Shown here piece after piece: positions 1-11,330 of a stretch of 64,000 bases of DNA (position 1 is the first letter of the stretch; each line of letters opens with the position of its first letter). Location: positions 58,874,104 through 58,938,103 of the forward strand of contig CM037587.1 in NCBI GenBank assembly GCA_021018995.1, read 5' to 3'. The notes under the pieces were generated by a model. That model had not been told where the DNA came from. It saw nothing but the letters and a program-made list of their open reading frames with translations, and did no database searches. A program made the translations under genes and the position numbers. Source of the DNA: Chloranthus sessilifolius. Its lineage: Eukaryota; Streptophyta; Magnoliopsida; Chloranthales; Chloranthaceae.

Positions 1-14
1 TTGAATGGCTGAGG

Positions 15-199
15 CATGGGTCAAAATTTAGTCCGATACTGATACGTATCGGACGATACATATCGGTTTTGGACTGGGACGATACAGTACATTGAATGTA
101 CCGTATCGCCATTTTGTATGCATATGCTACGTATCGTCCGATACGTATTGGTTTTGAGCTCGGACGATATGTATCGGATACCCGGTATTTTGACCCATG
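15..199. mobile_element. hAT-like MITE, copy 1, with 8-bp TSD
   Basis: Terminal inverted repeats CATGGGTCAAAAT (15-27) and ATTTTGACCCATG (187-199) are perfect. The flanks are a perfect 8-bp direct repeat, GGCTGAGG, at 7-14 and 200-207, which is the TSD length of the hAT superfamily. The 185-bp interior is built from GATACGTATC and CGGACGATAC palindromic words and has no coding capacity. A second family member with a different TSD lies at 2154-2401. Confidence 0.85.
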
Positions 200-958
200 G
201 GCTGAGGACTATTTGCAGATTTTGAGGTAATTTAACAGTATCATAAAATAACCAATCCCTTAGGTTTTATTCGTGCCAAATGGTGGAAAAATGAAAAAAT
301 TTCACTCTTAGAGAAATTTCACTTTTGGAACTTTCCATGGTTTCCATTTTAAACCACTCCAGGGAAAGTAAAATAAAAAAATCCACCCCATGATTTCTAC
401 CGAACAGGGCCTTAGGTGATGAAAATGGATAAAGAATGAATAATGAGCTAGTAAATATGAGAGAGGGAGAAAGAAAAAGACACCAAGAGGGAGAGAGATA
501 AAGGAAACTAGAGTTTGAAAACAGAGCTATTATTAAACCGACCACACATTAATTACAAGTATACCTTCTCAAGGTAAAGCCGAACTATACCACTAACTTC
601 CACTAGAAAGCTACAATGTAATAACCATATCAAGACAAAATCAGGGTAAAGCCCCAATATTTAGGAATCTCCTCAATAGATTCATGTCAAACTGACCTAG
701 AATTGAAGAATCGGAAGGTGATGGAGGGGATGCATGGTTGACCTGTTTATTGTTTGTTGATATATTTTCCTTCCTCATGAGGCCTCTAGTTGCTTTTTTA
801 TTTAGCTCAGGGTTCAAAATCGTCAAATTGAATGGCAGATGAGTGTTCATATGTATGAAGTAATCTTATAGCCACCAACTTCTGACAAGATAACTTTTCA
901 TGTTATATGCTCCAGAAAAAGTAATCAGATGGCAGATGAGCATTCATACGTAGTTATC

Positions 959-961
<3 letters not shown>

Positions 962-1031
<70 letters not shown>
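962..1031. repeat. (GA)n microsatellite
   Basis: About 35 uninterrupted GA units. The Arg-Glu ORF across it is an artefact. Confidence 0.95.
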
Positions 1032-1033
<2 letters not shown>

Positions 1034-1340
1034 TCCATACATGATACATGTCAAAGTCTATATATTAACTGTGTTAGCAGGACATGGCTCTACTTTTACT
1101 GGAATTATTGTTTGTTGAAGCAAGTATAAACCATGCATCTGAGAAGAAGATATAAATGCAACAATTGAGATGGTCGGTTCGGGTCGACCAATAGGTTTTG
1201 TTGGGTCGACCCTACCTGACCCGATATTTTATACCTAAAAATTATAAAAATTGGGGTTTTTTACCGAGTTGGATCAGGTCAGGTGCGCTATCAGGTCGGG
1301 TCAGGCATATACAAATTTCTCATCAGGCAGCCAAAATTTT

Positions 1341-1362
1341 GCCCAACCCATTGACAGCCCTA
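1341..1362. mobile_element. Possible terminus of a hAT-type nonautonomous element
   Basis: The sequence reads as the reverse complement of TAGGGCTGTCAATGGG..., a terminus often seen on plant hAT relics. The preceding 170 bp (from about 1168) is rich in GGGTCGACC and CAGGTCGGGT words typical of such elements. The matching left end and a TSD were not found. Confidence 0.3.
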
Positions 1363-1512
1363 GTTAGGTTATCAATGAAGAGAGGTGTGCGCCAATAAGG
1401 TTTGCAATGTAGCTTAATGAGTTGGCTAACAAGAGATGGAGGTGGTGGTTGGGCAACCTTATCCAAATGGGGAGTGACAAAAACATTTGCTTTTACTGCT
1501 TGAGGTCTTCAA

Positions 1513-1635
1513 ACCATTTCCAAAGCAAAAGAAGACTTCCACCTATGGTCTAAACCATTTCCAAAGCAAAAGAAGACTTCCACCTATGGTCTAAACCATT
1601 TCCAAAGCAAAAGAAGACTTCCACCCATGGTCTAG
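1513..1635. repeat. 41-bp tandem repeat, three copies
   Basis: Units start at 1513, 1554 and 1595, each beginning ACCATTTCCAAAGC and nearly identical. The only difference noticed is one C/T in the last unit. Confidence 0.95.
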
Positions 1636-2153
1636 GTTCCTCCTAGAATTTTACTAGTCTTCCTCTAGGGATGGTTTGAAGAGGAAGAAGCCACTCTTCA
1701 TGTAGAGCACATCATGAGTGACCGTAGACTTGCATGTAGATAGCCAGACCACAACTGATTTGTCCCAGTTAGTTCCTTCCTTTTTAGTTTCCTCCTTCAG
1801 GCAAGTAGGATCCATGACATGGTCTTGAATAATCAGAGGAATAAAGTAGATGCTTCTCTTTTCAGATACCATACGTGAGGATTTAAAGAAGCTGCTTCAT
1901 GGAGTTCCCAAAATCTGGGGTCCCTGAGCGTGGGTCAAATCAATGCCATTTGACACAGATGCATCATTCCCACATATGGAATCATTGTTTTTTTTTGGGC
2001 TTGCTATGCGCTAAGGAGCTGAATCATGTGGCGATAGGATGAAGAGGCCAGGGGCTAAGCAGCAGATTGGCTGGGGTTTAGAGCTGGGGTACCACATGTG
2101 GTTTCCTTAGTCGGAGGTGTAGGCAGCATGGCACTGGAAGGGTGCTTGTGCAA

Positions 2154-2401
2154 CATGGGTCAAAATCTCAGACGATACCGGTACGTATCGTCCGATACCT
2201 GTTCTTATCGTCCAATACGTACCGGTATTGAAACCCTCTGGTACGATCCATTGATTGTATCATACCATACAAATACCTATATATTGGTATGTATTGGACG
2301 ATACATACCAATGTATCATCTTAAACAGATACGTATCGTCTTATATGTATCGGTTTTGGAGCTGGACGATATGTACTAGAAATCCGGGATTTTGATCCAT
2401 G
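2154..2401. mobile_element. hAT-like MITE, copy 2, with 8-bp TSD
   Basis: The ends CATGGGTCAAAAT and ATTTTGATCCATG are the same as in the element at 15-199 apart from one change. Perfect 8-bp TSD TTGTGCAA flanks it at 2146-2153 and 2402-2409. The 248-bp interior again has repeated GATACGTATCG palindromes. Independent TSDs show two separate insertions of one family. Confidence 0.88.
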
Positions 2402-2669
2402 TTGTGCAAGGGTTCAGAAATGTCCAAAAAGTCAGCTAGCGTGACATAATCGGAATCTAATTTGAATTTGGTTCTGCCGTTGAGTGGAGGTACCGGATCC
2501 AGTACAGGATGGAGCACTGAGCTACCCTCCTCTCTTCTTTGAGCGTCCATGTATGAGGACCCCACCAAACCGCAAGAGAGGGAAACATGGATGAGTTGAA
2601 CTTCAAAAATATTCAATAAAAGCACAGTTATGAACTCTTAGTTGTACATTTATTATAACAGGTTCTATA

Positions 2670-3143
2670 CCCATGGATTTTGCTTTATGATGGTTATGGA
2701 ACATTGCGTGTATCGCTTTTTATAATCAGACTGTCGTTATCCATTTTTGTAATATAATTGCATTGTTTAAGGTCACAACCATAGATCTAAAACTCGGTGA
2801 GTCAATGACTTAACTCGACCGAGTTACTCGACTCGCCGGGATTTTGAGTTGAATCCGAGTCGAGTCAAGTTATCGGTAGGATGATGATACCATGGTCCAT
2901 AAATTACCCATGAATTTTGCTTTATGATGGTTATGGAACATTGTGTGTATCACTTTTTATAATCAGACTGTCTTTATCCATTTTTGTAAGATAATTGCAT
3001 TGTTTAAGGTCACAACCATAGATCTAAAACTCGGTGAGTCAATGACTTAACTCGACCGAGTTACTCGACTCGCCGGGATTTCGAGTTGAATCCGAGTCGA
3101 GTCAAGATATCGGTAGGATGATGAAACCATGGTCCATAAATTA
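2670..3143. repeat. 237-bp tandem duplication with GAGTCGAGTC-rich segment
   Basis: Copies start at 2670 and 2907 and differ by only a few substitutions. Each contains ACTCGGTGAGTCAATGAC and GAGTCGAGTCAAG words, which reappear at 3305-3395. That makes the unit probably part of a decayed TE rich in ACTCG/CGAGT inverted words. Confidence 0.9.
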
Positions 3144-3810
3144 CCCTTATATATAAAATATTTTCATGCGATAAGATTTTAGAAATCCTATCTTTTTGAA
3201 AAGTATTACACTACCCGTTTTATCAGCATATCTTTCTATCTTTTTCCTAGTAATTTTTTTGTACTTGTATAAGCGTATATATTTAAAAAAAAATATCCTA
3301 AATTACTGAGTTGGAGCGAATCGAGTTTATCCGAGTCTTCGAGTTAACTTGACTCAACTGACTTTCGAGTCGAGTTGAGTTTTCGTGTTTTAAACTATGG
3401 TCACGACCATCTTACCTCCTGGGTACTTTGTGTGATCCATAACTAATCGAAGTCCTTAATTAATTGCTTCTGTACTATTATTTTTGCTAGCACTTCTGTA
3501 CATCAGCTACTTCATTAATTCATGTTATGACATAAAAAAGAGTCAAACTTGACGTGGAAATCAGTTAAATTTTCGAGCTGAGTCAGACGTGGTTTTGAAA
3601 ATCTCCATATAAACTTTGTTACTCAGTCCCGTCAAACCAGCTACTTGACAGTTTTTTGCATTGCATACTAAGTTTTATATTTGAATTGACAAGGTAGCTT
3701 CTTGCCAACTCAGGCATCCCCTTCAGTTATTGCATGATCATGTAGGGCATGAACCACTGAAGATCATAGGTTTCAGTCTACATTAACTATGGAATTCCAT
3801 TTGATGGCAG

Positions 3811-4373
3811 GGATCAAGTGATATTGATCAGCTGGGAAAGATCTTTGCAGCTTTTGGAACTCCAAAGCCAACTCAATGGCCTGACATGGTTTACCTTCCA
3901 GATTATGTTGAATACCAATTTGTTCCAGCTCCTCCGATACGTTCACTGTTTCCGATGGCCAGTGACGACACTTTAGAGCTCTTAATGAGGATGTTTACAT
4001 ATGACCCCAAATTGCGGATTTCTGCGCAACAGGCTTTAGAGCACAGGTATTTTTCATCTGTACCTGCACCGACAAAGCCAGCATTGCTTCCAAGGCCTCC
4101 CCCGAAGGGAGATTCACTCAATTCTAGGCCTCCAGATATTAGTTCACAGGAAGGTCCTACCGTGTTGTCTCCACCCAGAAAGTCAAGAAGAGTGATGCTA
4201 AATCATGAGGGATTGGAAGTTAAGGCATACCAAGTTGAGAAGGCAGGTGGAATTGTTACTGAAGTCGGAAACAGAGGAGAGACCACAAGCGAGAGAAGAA
4301 ATATGCCAGTGCCAATAGATTTGGCTGCTGCTTTTGGATCATCAAAACCTCCACCTCGACCGACAATTAATAG
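3811..4373 (+). CDS. CDKD: CDK-activating kinase (CDKD) C-terminal catalytic exon
   Basis: The exon follows an AG acceptor and encodes 187 residues plus a split codon. It opens with [20 protein letters not shown], the hallmark C-lobe segment of plant CDKD (CAK, TFIIH-associated) kinases, followed by [20 protein letters not shown] and [20 protein letters not shown] (kinase subdomain XI). A Pro/Ser-rich tail follows, with PRKSRRVM and the CDKD tail block [20 protein letters not shown]. By family knowledge the product phosphorylates the T-loop of cell-cycle CDKs and the RNA polymerase II CTD in the nucleus. The apparent stop at 4375-4377 is not used: the donor GTAGGT starts at 4374, and the split codon AG|T continues at 9000. 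Upstream exons, including the ATP site and T-loop, lie outside the window. No frameshift or premature stop was seen, so the gene looks intact here. Confidence 0.93.
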
Positions 4374-4459
4374 GTAGGTTTTTCCATTTTGAGTCGATCT
4401 ATATCACAGGAAGTAAAATACATGCATGCATCCAATATGCATGTGTATATGGAAAAGGT

Positions 4460-4812
4460 GTACGTTCTCCATGGGGAGATGGTCACCATCTCCAAGGTTC
4501 CACGTGGAGGTCCATGTGGCATCCAAAATATTGTTTCAATACCACACGGATCTTGGGTGCATTGCTTAGATCATTTTAAAAAAAATAATTGAAAACTCAT
4601 CTCCACCCTCATCTCCACCATGTGTTTTTTGAGCTGTGAAACGTAGACCATTGAAACTAGTCATACAATGACTTATGCTTTTAAAAAGCTTTTCTAGAAA
4701 TTTCTTTTTTTTTTTTAAATTGATCTAAACCATCCACCCGTTCTCCACGTGGCAACCAGAGAGTATTTTGGGTGCCATGTGTACCTCCACGTGGACTTTG
4801 GAGGACGGAATC
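4460..4812. mobile_element. Foldback/MITE-like element with ~90-bp inverted repeats
   Basis: The left arm (about 4488-4580: TCCACGTGGAGGTCCATGTG..., GCATCCAAAATA) matches the reverse complement of the right arm (about 4715-4803: TATTTTGGGTGCCATGTG, CCTCCACGTGGA). The arms enclose about 130 bp of A/T-rich loop. No clear TSD was found, because the right end runs into an AT microsatellite. Confidence 0.6.
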
Positions 4813-4816
4813 GGCT

Positions 4817-4887
<71 letters not shown>
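4817..4887. repeat. (AT)n microsatellite
   Basis: About 35 AT units lying between the foldback MITE and the CTAG-ended element. Confidence 0.95.
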
Positions 4888-4888
<1 letters not shown>

Positions 4889-7800
4889 TAGCGGCAATGC
4901 ATGTCCGATGCACATGGTAACATTAAATTTTGATTCCATATTACACATATATCGGAAAGTGGTCTAAGAACCAATGTGCGCTCATGATTATGTGAACTTT
5001 TTGGGATATGTGTCATCTGGAATAAAAATATGACTGTTTGATGGTAGGCTCATGATCATAAGATCAATTGTATGGAAGATTCGGAAGAAAAACGATATTC
5101 ATCATTCAACTTAAAGCAGCTAACAGTTAAAGCTGACAAAACTCATGTTAAGAAGGAAAAATCTTGGGTTGTAAATAGAGTTACCATTGGATAATATGAC
5201 TTTTTCGTCTTCTCTTAATGGTTGTCGCAAGGGTCCCTTTATTTTTGCTTCTACCAAGTCTTGGAGGGCACCTACGCTTAAAACTATTGGTTGCTTTGAA
5301 TCAAGACGCTAGAGATCATTTTCATTCCAATCTTAGACACAAATAATTTTGATATCACGAGTGTACCATCAGACGGTCCATTTTTACTACACGTGCTACA
5401 GATGCTGCAAAATTAATCCAAAAAGCAGGTGACATACATCACACTCAAACGTGATGTTCAAATCACTTTTTGGGATGTGTCAAATGGAATAAAAACTAAT
5501 CGTCTGATGGTACGCTCATGATCTCAAGATCCATCCAGTGGAAGATTAATTGGGATGAGAACTTTAGCGCCTGATCCAAAGTAGTCAATGATTTTCAGCG
5601 TAGGTGCCCTCAAAGATCCGATTAGTGCAAATAAAGGTTTCTTGGTAAATGAATGGGTTGTTTTCACTGAGATTGGCCAATATTTCCTTTAGGAAGGCCC
5701 TTTATTTACAACCAAAGATTCCTCTTCTAATTTGGTTATGTAAATAAAGGTTCCCTTGTCATAAATGCATTCGGCCATGCGGTAATTAGGGTATCTTTGT
5801 TTACAACCAACAATTTTTTCTTTTCAACTCGGGTTTCGCATACTTTAAGCCTTTGATTGCTTTGAATCATACAATGAAGAAATTTTTCGTCCCAAACTCT
5901 GACGCTATAGATCTTGAGATTATAGGCATACCATTAAACATATAGATTTTGATTCCATGGGGTAAACATCCCAGAAAATAACATGACCATGGCATATATG
6001 ATGAGTGGTTCTCCGATTACTTTTTTGGGATGTGTTACTTGTAAATTCAAAACTTGGTCGTCTGATGATAGAAAATTGAGCTCAAGATATGTTATGAAGA
6101 AAATGGGGATGAAAAATGATTTCCATCGTCTGATACAAAGAAATCATAGTTTAAGCACGTGAAACTTCGGTCTAGAGGGAAGAACTTTGGATTGAAATAA
6201 AGGCACCCTAGCCATCTTTTTGCAATAAATGCATTCATACCTACTGTTGTCATTTAATAGACATTGGAGGGGCAAAACTGGAAGAAAAATCGGACCATGG
6301 TGTTCCATCAAACGAAAAAACAGAATTTATATTATCTTTTTTATTTATAGGGTATATATATACCTTGTATCTAGAATGGGAATATAATTTTTGTTGTTTT
6401 TCGCTGCATGGTTCGATTTTCATATTCCCAATAATGCCCCTCATATCGATAGCCATATACGATTGTTCTTTCAATTTGTCCCTTCAAAGTCTTTTAAATG
6501 ACAACAGTAAGTGTGAATGTATTTATTGTGATTTTCATATTTCTAATAATGCCCCTCATATTAATAGTCATACATGATTTTCCTTCTAATTTTGTCCCTC
6601 TAAACTCTTTTAAATAACAACAGAAGGTGTGAATGTATTTATTGCAAGAAAAAATGGCTAGAGAGTGGCTTTATTTTCAATCTAAAGTTCTTCTTTCTCA
6701 ACTGAAGTTTCATATGCTTAAACTATGATTACTTTGTATCGGATGATAGATCATTTTTCATCTCAATTTTCTTCATAACATATTTTGAGATCAATTTTTT
6801 ATCATCCCAAATTTTCAATTCACAAGGAACATATCTCCAAAAAGTGATAAGAGAATCACTCATCATGTATGTCATGCTCTTGTTTTTTGAGATGTTTATC
6901 CCGCGGAATCAAAATTTGTCTGTTTAATGGTATCCCTATACTCAAAATCTATCGTATCAAATTTTGGGACGAAAAATTTCTTCATCGTATGATTCAAAAT
7001 AGTCAATGGCTTAAAGTACGTGAAACGTCGAGTCGAAAAAAAAGAATCATTGGTTGTAAATAAATATATTCTAATTATCGCATGATCGATCACAATGCAT
7101 TTATGACAAGAGTACCTTTATTTGCATAACTGAATTAGAAGAATCTTTGGTTGTAAATAAAGGGTCCCCCTATGCTGAAAATCATTGAATGAATCATACG
7201 CTAGAGTTTTTCGTCCCAATTAATCTTCCCTTAGCATTAGATGGTCAATTTTTATTCCATGTGACACAAATCCCAAAAAATGATTTAGTCATCACGTTTG
7301 AGCGTGATTTTTGTATTAAGTTTGTAGTATCAGTGAATAGATTGGAATGAAACACCCGTGAAATGAAGATCATTTGTGTCTACGATTGGAATGAAAATGA
7401 TCTCCAGATTTGGTAGATGTAAAAATAAAAGTTACCCTTGGGAAAAAAATGTGTTTAAAACGCGAATTTTTTCGAAAAATACATTTTAAACCTCCTTTTT
7501 TTCGTTTAAAACCCTTGTTTGATCAAAACATGTATATTTTTTATTTTTTATAATTATTAATATATTTTTTATTTTTGTAATTTTCTCGAAATTACTCAAA
7601 TTTATCATTTTTTCGTATATATTCGGAGGCGTTTTATTCTTGAGCCTATACTTGGTCACTATGCTTGTGACAACTGTTGACAAGATTTTTTCCTTATTTG
7701 CTTTAATTGTTGTAATGAATATCGTTATTCTTCCGAATCTTTCACACAATTGAACTTGAGATCATAAGCCTTACCATCGAACAATTGGATTTTTCATATG

Positions 7801-7921
7801 GCACATATCCGAAAAAGTTAACAAAATCATGAGTGCACATCAACATGATTCTTAGACCACTTCCGAGACATGTATAATATGGAATCAAATTTTAGTATGT
7901 TACCACGTGCACTGCCACTAG
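4888..7921. mobile_element. 3-kb TIR element with CTAG(C/T)GGCA ends, modular interior
   Basis: The left end CTAGCGGCAATGCATG... and the reverse-complemented right end CTAGTGGCAGTGCACG... continue as matching arms for over 150 bp, including GGTAACAT, TTTGATTCCATATTA and AAGTGGTCTAAGAA. Both ends abut AT runs, so a TA-type target is possible. The interior lacks a transposase. It is a patchwork of recurring modules (TTGAATCA..ACGATGG.GATCATTTTTCGTCCCAAT, GATCTTGAGATCAT, TTTATTCCA.GTGACACAT.TCC) in both orientations, interleaved with TTGGTTGTAAATAAAGG. A MULE-like or foldback origin is likely; the superfamily is not certain. Confidence 0.6.
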
Positions 7922-8560
7922 TATATATATATGACCCTGGTTAGGTGCCCCGACAGGGCACGCTCAAGGTACCTCAAGCATCCCTCGCAGTGACACATGT
8001 CTATCACAAAACCAACCGTGGTTACTAAGAGATTTGGTCTCGCAAAATAATCTCAGGTATGGGTATTTGCCACCGAAGATTTGGTATCTATGCAACTAAT
8101 GATTTCACCATTACAGCAGTTGACGGTCTTGCATCAAATGATGGAGATCATCTTTCATCAAAACCTTACACATAAAAGATCTTGATATCATTGCCCACAT
8201 ATCAAGCGATAAGTTATTGATTCCACATGAAAAACATCCTTAGAAGTGACCCAAGAACCATTCTCATGGTATGGCATGATCTTGATCACTTTTGGAGATG
8301 TTTGTCACATGGAATGAAATATCTGATCACCTGATAGGCAGGCCATGTTCTTGAGATCTATCGTGTGAAAGATTGAGACGAAATGTGATCTCTATTGTAT
8401 GATTGAAGGAGGTCAACAGTATTAAAGGTGGAGATGAACATACGTTGAGAGAGTGAGATTCTTGGGAGTCGGAGTAGGAGAGGTGCTAATTTTAGTTTAC
8501 CACGGTTAAACGAAGTGATACCCAACCCTTTTCCATATATATATATATATATATATATGC
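7922..8560. mobile_element. Second modular element relic between AT microsatellites
   Basis: The stretch is bounded by TATATATATA at 7922-7932 and an AT/ATGC run at 8537-8575. It contains the same modules as 4888-7921 (GATGGAGATCATCTTTCATC, AAAGATCTTGATATCATTGCCCACA, TTGATTCCACATGAAAAACATCC). No ORF. It is probably a related nonautonomous element; its exact ends are not defined. Confidence 0.4.
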
Positions 8561-8999
8561 ATGCATGCATGTTGAATCAAGATATGACGCATGGTATACA
8601 CTTTTATTGGTGTGGTCTGGGTTCTGCTGAGTCAAAATGCCTGGTTTTGCCACGTTTTATCTAGTAATAAGTTCCCAGCTTGAACAGAAACTAAAGGAAA
8701 AATTATATTGAGCTATGATTGAAGCTGCAATAGAGGGGCTGTTATTGATTAGATGGATCAAACCGAGTTGTACTGGTTATATGCACAAGGTCTGAAAAAC
8801 GATATAAAGTGGCCAAGTGCCTGGCTGGTAGGCTTACATGGCTTCAGCCAGTAATTGTGGTGGCCTGGTCCTGGGTTTGGACTAGAATTTGCCCGTCCGT
8901 CATTGGCTGGCTAGGGCCTCCATTAAGTGTCTAATGACAGCCTCCATTTTAAATTTGTTTCTCCTAGAATGATATCCTGTGTTGTGATTGTTTTTGCAG

Positions 9000-9075
9000 T
9001 GCTGAGAGGTCAAGTTTGAAGAGGAAACTTGAATTGGATCTTGAACAAGAACATCCCCACCCCCAATGGAAATAG
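9000..9075 (+). CDS. CDKD: CDKD terminal exon
   Basis: The base at 9000 completes the split serine codon from 4372-4373. The exon then reads AERSSLKRKLELDLEQE, HPHPQWK and a TAG stop at 9073-9075. The SLKRKL(D/E)L block is the conserved C-terminus of plant CDKDs, a basic patch compatible with nuclear localisation, and this is what identifies such a short exon 4.6 kb from its neighbour. It is too short for ORF-based detection and would be missed by many annotations. Together with 3811-4373 it gives the last ~212 residues of a protein usually of about 400-430. Confidence 0.88.
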
Positions 9076-9797
9076 CCTGGCGTATACTGTCTGATGAACA
9101 AACTCACTTCACAAACCTTAATACCTGATTGTGGCCGGAGGACTTCCAATTTGTTTTCGGCATTCAGGTATATAGCCAGCACGGTGAAATAGAATATATA
9201 TATATATTCGTCTCGCCAAATTACTCATTCTATTAGAAATCTAGTGATGTACGCTACCATAATCTGAGTCAATTTGTTCAAACTCACATAAATTAAAGCT
9301 CGGATAACCACAATTGAATTGGAGACCTAATTGGTCTTTCATATTTTGGTACTTTTGAATGGCAGCAGGTGGTCCACTAACATTTCCGTTAGAAGAATAT
9401 CAGTTATCACAGTTTGAAACCTTGCAGTTATGGGATCCAATAAAAAGGCCATGCCGAGCGGAATCAGCACTTCTTGGCAGGTTCGGCTTGGCCCGAGTTT
9501 GATTTTGAGTCTTAAATTAATACTGCTTCATGGGCTTGGCTTCTTTACCAGCTTAGTCTGGGCTATGGCCCACATGCTTTTAGCACGAATGAGAGGGTTG
9601 GGCCTATGAAGTTTTGGGGTGGGTTTGAGGAGGCGTCAGCTGGACCCAACTTATTTGCACCCGACCTACTTGCTATTTCAAGGAGACACACCACTAGCTG
9701 ATGATTCCTACAATGCTGTGGTGGATTTGTTTTAAAGATAATCTCATTGTTTGGATTATGCTTCGGGATATATATATATATATATAAAAGAGAAAAG
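9076..9797 (+). other. CDKD 3' UTR and AT-rich flank
   Basis: The first ~200 bp directly follow the CDKD stop and are presumably 3' UTR; no unambiguous poly(A) signal can be chosen. 9440-9620 contains GGCTTGGCCCGAG and GGGCTATGGCCCACATG words resembling decayed hAT DNA. An AT run sits at 9770-9786. No coding signal. Confidence 0.5.
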
Positions 9798-11179
9798 AAT
9801 TCAAAATTTGGAACTCATTTGATTCATTTCTATTGAAAGTATTCTTTCATTGTATCACATAAGACAATAAAGGTTAGGTGCAAGTTAGCAAAACTCATGC
9901 TTATTGTAGCAAAATCCCAAACTATACATATGTCATTAATAGCGTGATTATCAAAATCCCGAACCATAAAGACTTGATTTTAGTTGGAGGTACCTCTGTT
10001 TGTGCCCACGCATTCTCTAAAAGCACCCACGTCCCAAAACCATTTATTGCTTTGGATTAGATGATGGAGCTCTTGTTTCAGCTTTATATTTCACACAATA
10101 GATCTTGAGATCATGGCTCATCTATCAAATGATCATTTTTTTTACTCTATATGTTACAGATCTCAAAACAAATGGCCCTTGAATCATATGGCACACATCA
10201 TGCTCAAACGTGAATTTAAAGCCATTGTTTGGGGATCTATGACACATGGAATCAAAGAATGACCGTCTAATAGGTGAGCCATAATCTCAAGATGTATTTT
10301 GTGAAATGTCGCGGTGAAACAAGAAGTCCATCATCCGATCCGACACAATCAATGGTTTTCAAAGGATCTGAGACGTGGGCGCTTTTAGAGAATGAGTGGG
10401 CGCAAACAGAGGTACCTATCAATTTATGATAAAAATGGAATCATATTAACATATAATAATAAAAATAAAAATAATGGATGGGCTATTCATACCCTTCTTT
10501 CGAGAATACACGCTCTTTCGCACAAAAAAATTGTTGATTGCCTTGAATCAGACAATGGAGATCGTTTTTCATCCCAATAATTTACATTACAGATCTTGAG
10601 ATCATGTTGCACTTGTCTGACAATTATATATTTATTCCACAGCACACATCCCCAAAAGTGATCATCTGACGGGTGTATCATGATCTCAAGATCTATTTTG
10701 TGAAGATTGGGACAAAAAATGATCTCCAATAGCTGATTCAAGGCAGTCAACGTTTTTTTCTTGTGAAAGAGTGCTCTTCATAAGAAAAATGGCTGCAAAT
10801 AATGTCACCCTAAAAATAATTAATTATTCAAAACTACAATATATATGTTTTTCATGTTAGTAATGTAACACAACCTTCCATCTATTCAAAGATATTTAAA
10901 GTAGGTGAACCAACTTTAAGCATATGCATCTTCCTTACAGTTTCTCGCTTTAAGTCGTATTGTCTTCATCTTATAGGCTTCAATCGTATGTATTATGCTT
11001 GAGCTTGAGTTGCATTTTTTTTGTCTTACTCAGAAATGGAATATAGAGACATAATAGATCTATTGAAAAGTAGGATATCTGAAAAAAGTGATTTTTTTGT
11101 TAACACAGTAAGTATTAATTAGTTTATTGATGTATGTGAGCATCCAACTCTTATTTGGTGTTCAACAATATTCGTGCAC

Positions 11180-11330
11180 CGGTTGAGCAATAGTTCAATT
11201 GGTATCATCTTCCTTTATAGAAGCACAAGTCGTGGATTCTAATCCGCACGCATGATCTCACCTTTTGTGCAGGTCACTTCCCAGTGTGTTAGGCCAATAG
11301 TAGATCCTCTACTCGTGCAAGTTTGCACGT
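11180..11330 (+). mobile_element. tRNA-derived SINE-like unit, copy 1
   Basis: GGTTGAGCAATAGTTCAATTGG resembles a pol III A box region, and GTGGATTCTAATCC (11232-11245) resembles a B box (GGTTCGAATCC type) at the proper spacing. Together they look like a degenerate tRNA head followed by a ~80-bp body (CACTTCCCAGTGTGTTAGGC...). It cannot be a functional tRNA gene, because the stem complementarity is broken. Confidence 0.5.

Larger units (their letters stand above)
1..3810 (+). other. Probable upstream intron of the CDKD gene (partial)
   Basis: No kinase exon upstream of 3811 could be found. The exon at 3811 opens with an in-frame kinase segment straight after a CAG acceptor (3808-3810), so this stretch is most simply intron, at least 3.8 kb and open at the left edge. 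It holds two hAT-like MITEs, a GA microsatellite, a 41-bp triplicate and a 237-bp duplication. The rest (208-960, 1032-1340, 1640-2145, 3150-3800) is unremarkable AT-rich DNA with no coding signal seen. Confidence 0.6.
4374..8999 (+). other. CDKD last intron, 4.6 kb, transposon-filled
   Basis: Donor G|GTAGGT at 4374 and acceptor TTTTTGCAG ending at 8999 rejoin a split serine codon in frame. The intron holds a foldback MITE, a long AT microsatellite, a 3-kb TIR element (4888-7921) and further modules of the same kind up to about 8560. The last 440 bp (8561-8999) is ordinary AT-rich DNA. Confidence 0.85.

Noticed and set aside
929-1129. ORF with a long Arg-Glu repeat
   Set aside because: It is the translation of a (GA)n microsatellite.
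4374-4379. Stop codon at 4375-4377 as the end of CDKD
   Set aside because: It lies within a consensus splice donor. The family C-terminus is found in the exon at 9000-9075 with matching phase.
4715-4967. Ile-Tyr repeat ORFs on both strands
   Set aside because: They are translations of an (AT)n microsatellite.
11180-11250. Functional tRNA gene
   Set aside because: The A and B boxes are degenerate, acceptor and anticodon stems do not pair, and the unit is duplicated with its flank; SINE-like is the better description.
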